DNA of 5,239 bases from positions 1-5,239 of the forward strand of contig JANQOC010000325.1 of the NCBI GenBank assembly GCA_028279265.1, in the 5' to 3' direction. Of this stretch, positions 5,004-5,239 are shown one piece after another. The translations under genes and the position numbers were made by a program. The stretch is from Hyphomicrobiales bacterium. Lineage in GTDB: Bacteria; Pseudomonadota; Alphaproteobacteria; Rhizobiales; CAYWUX01. The notes beneath the pieces were generated by a model. The model searched no databases. It was not told where the DNA came from and worked only from the letters and a program-made list of their open reading frames with translations. Positions within the stretch are counted from its first letter, which is position 1. Each line of letters begins with the position of its first letter.

Positions 5004-5030
5004 ACAGATGAAATTATTATGCTAATCTGT
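5004..5030 (+). promoter_or_regulatory. Inverted repeat ACAGAT-N15-ATCTGT in the TAXI leader
   Basis: Perfect 6-bp arms separated by an A+T-rich 15-bp spacer, about 30 bp before the ribosome site. It could be a widely spaced operator or a weak leader hairpin. No T-run follows. Confidence 0.3.
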
Positions 5031-5061
5031 CTTTATCTCTAGCAAAATCTGTTAGGAAATT

Positions 5062-5067
5062 AGGAGG
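5062..5067 (+). promoter_or_regulatory. Strong Shine-Dalgarno AGGAGG supporting a TTG start
   Basis: A full-consensus AGGAGG lies 5 nt before TTG 5073. No ATG or GTG precedes the signal peptide in frame, so the TTG is well supported, and the very strong ribosome site probably offsets the poor start codon. Confidence 0.85.
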
Positions 5068-5072
5068 AAAAA

Positions 5073-5239
5073 TTGAAGAAACTACTGACAATTGGTGCTG
5101 GTCTGGCTTTGGGATTCTCATTGGCCATTCCAACAGGTGCAGAAGCACAGACAAAATTTATTAGTATCGGAACCGGTGGTGTTACCGGTGTTTACTATCC
5201 AACTGGCGGAGCTATTTGCCGGCTGGTAAACAAAGATCG
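5073..5239 (+). CDS. TAXI-family TRAP transporter solute-binding protein, N-terminal part
   Basis: The first 55 codons of a periplasmic binding protein of a TAXI-type TRAP transporter, a secondary uptake system driven by an ion gradient. The N-terminus is a Sec signal peptide: MKK, a hydrophobic core (LLTIGAGLALGFSLAI), then a helix break and GAEA, with likely cleavage after A25 before Q26. The mature start shows the TAXI hallmark FISIGTGGVTGVYYPTGG (29-46) followed by AICRLVNKD. Family members are about 310-330 residues, so most of the protein is off the right edge. A fused DctQM-type permease gene is commonly found next to such genes and would be expected further right. TAXI proteins studied so far bind small carboxylates such as glutamate; nothing visible here fixes the ligand. 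The gene directly follows the tandem UTRA regulators. Confidence 0.93.
   Translation, partial: MKKLLTIGAGLALGFSLAIPTGAEAQTKFISIGTGGVTGVYYPTGGAICRLVNKD

Larger units (their letters stand above)
4869..5072 (+). promoter_or_regulatory. Promoter and leader region of the TAXI binding-protein gene
   Basis: A 204-bp A+T-rich region before the TAXI gene. A possible sigma70 promoter is TTGAAT (4942-4947), 17 bp, GATATT (4965-4970), each hexamer matching four of six consensus positions. Three inverted repeats lie around or after it: TAATC-N7-GATTA (4924-4940), just before the -35; CGAATA-T-TATTCG (4985-4997), just after the -10; and ACAGAT-N15-ATCTGT (5004-5030) in the expected leader. Two CGTTTA direct repeats (4912-4917, 4928-4933) precede the promoter. 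The setting is consistent with tight control by one or more neighbouring GntR regulators. Promoter position is a by-eye guess. Confidence 0.45.

Overview
The window looks like an accessory, regulator-rich stretch of a Gram-negative chromosome. Protein style fits an alphaproteobacterium: a TAXI-family TRAP binding protein with a Sec signal peptide, GntR-family regulators, a classical SDR and a two-domain rhodanese. That placement is an inference from protein families and moderate base composition; there is no rRNA or other marker to confirm it. Coding regions look moderately G+C rich, while several intergenic stretches are clearly A+T rich.

Layout from left to right. A classical short-chain dehydrogenase/reductase runs leftward out of the window (549 to 1). 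It is divergent from a rightward group of two very small membrane-protein ORFs (797-1006 and 1020-1115, the second doubtful) and a 280-residue two-domain sulfurtransferase (1158-2000). The sulfurtransferase ends one base short of the end of a leftward GntR/FCD regulator (2733-2002). A 507-bp, A+T-rich intergenic region full of palindromes separates this regulator from a rightward GntR/UTRA regulator (3241-4020, TTG start). A second, paralogous GntR/UTRA regulator follows. Its reading frame only makes a complete DNA-binding domain if translation begins at a non-canonical codon, probably CTG at 4137 (to 4868). After a roughly 200-bp region with three inverted repeats, a TAXI-type TRAP solute-binding protein begins at a TTG at 5073 and leaves the window.

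The simplest reading is a catabolic or uptake locus. The TAXI protein would capture a small, probably carboxylated, solute in the periplasm; the SDR and the sulfurtransferase are candidate metabolic enzymes; three GntR-family regulators of two subfamilies would gate expression. The substrate cannot be told from the sequence. A sulfur-containing organic acid is a possibility suggested only by the sulfurtransferase.

The points most worth a second look are the non-canonical start of the second UTRA regulator, the tandem UTRA pair beside a TRAP binding protein, the TTGT-n-ACAA palindromes in front of the FCD regulator, the loss of the usual metal-binding histidines in that regulator, and the undescribed small membrane proteins upstream of the sulfurtransferase. 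Nothing in the window is a CRISPR array, insertion sequence, tRNA or rRNA.
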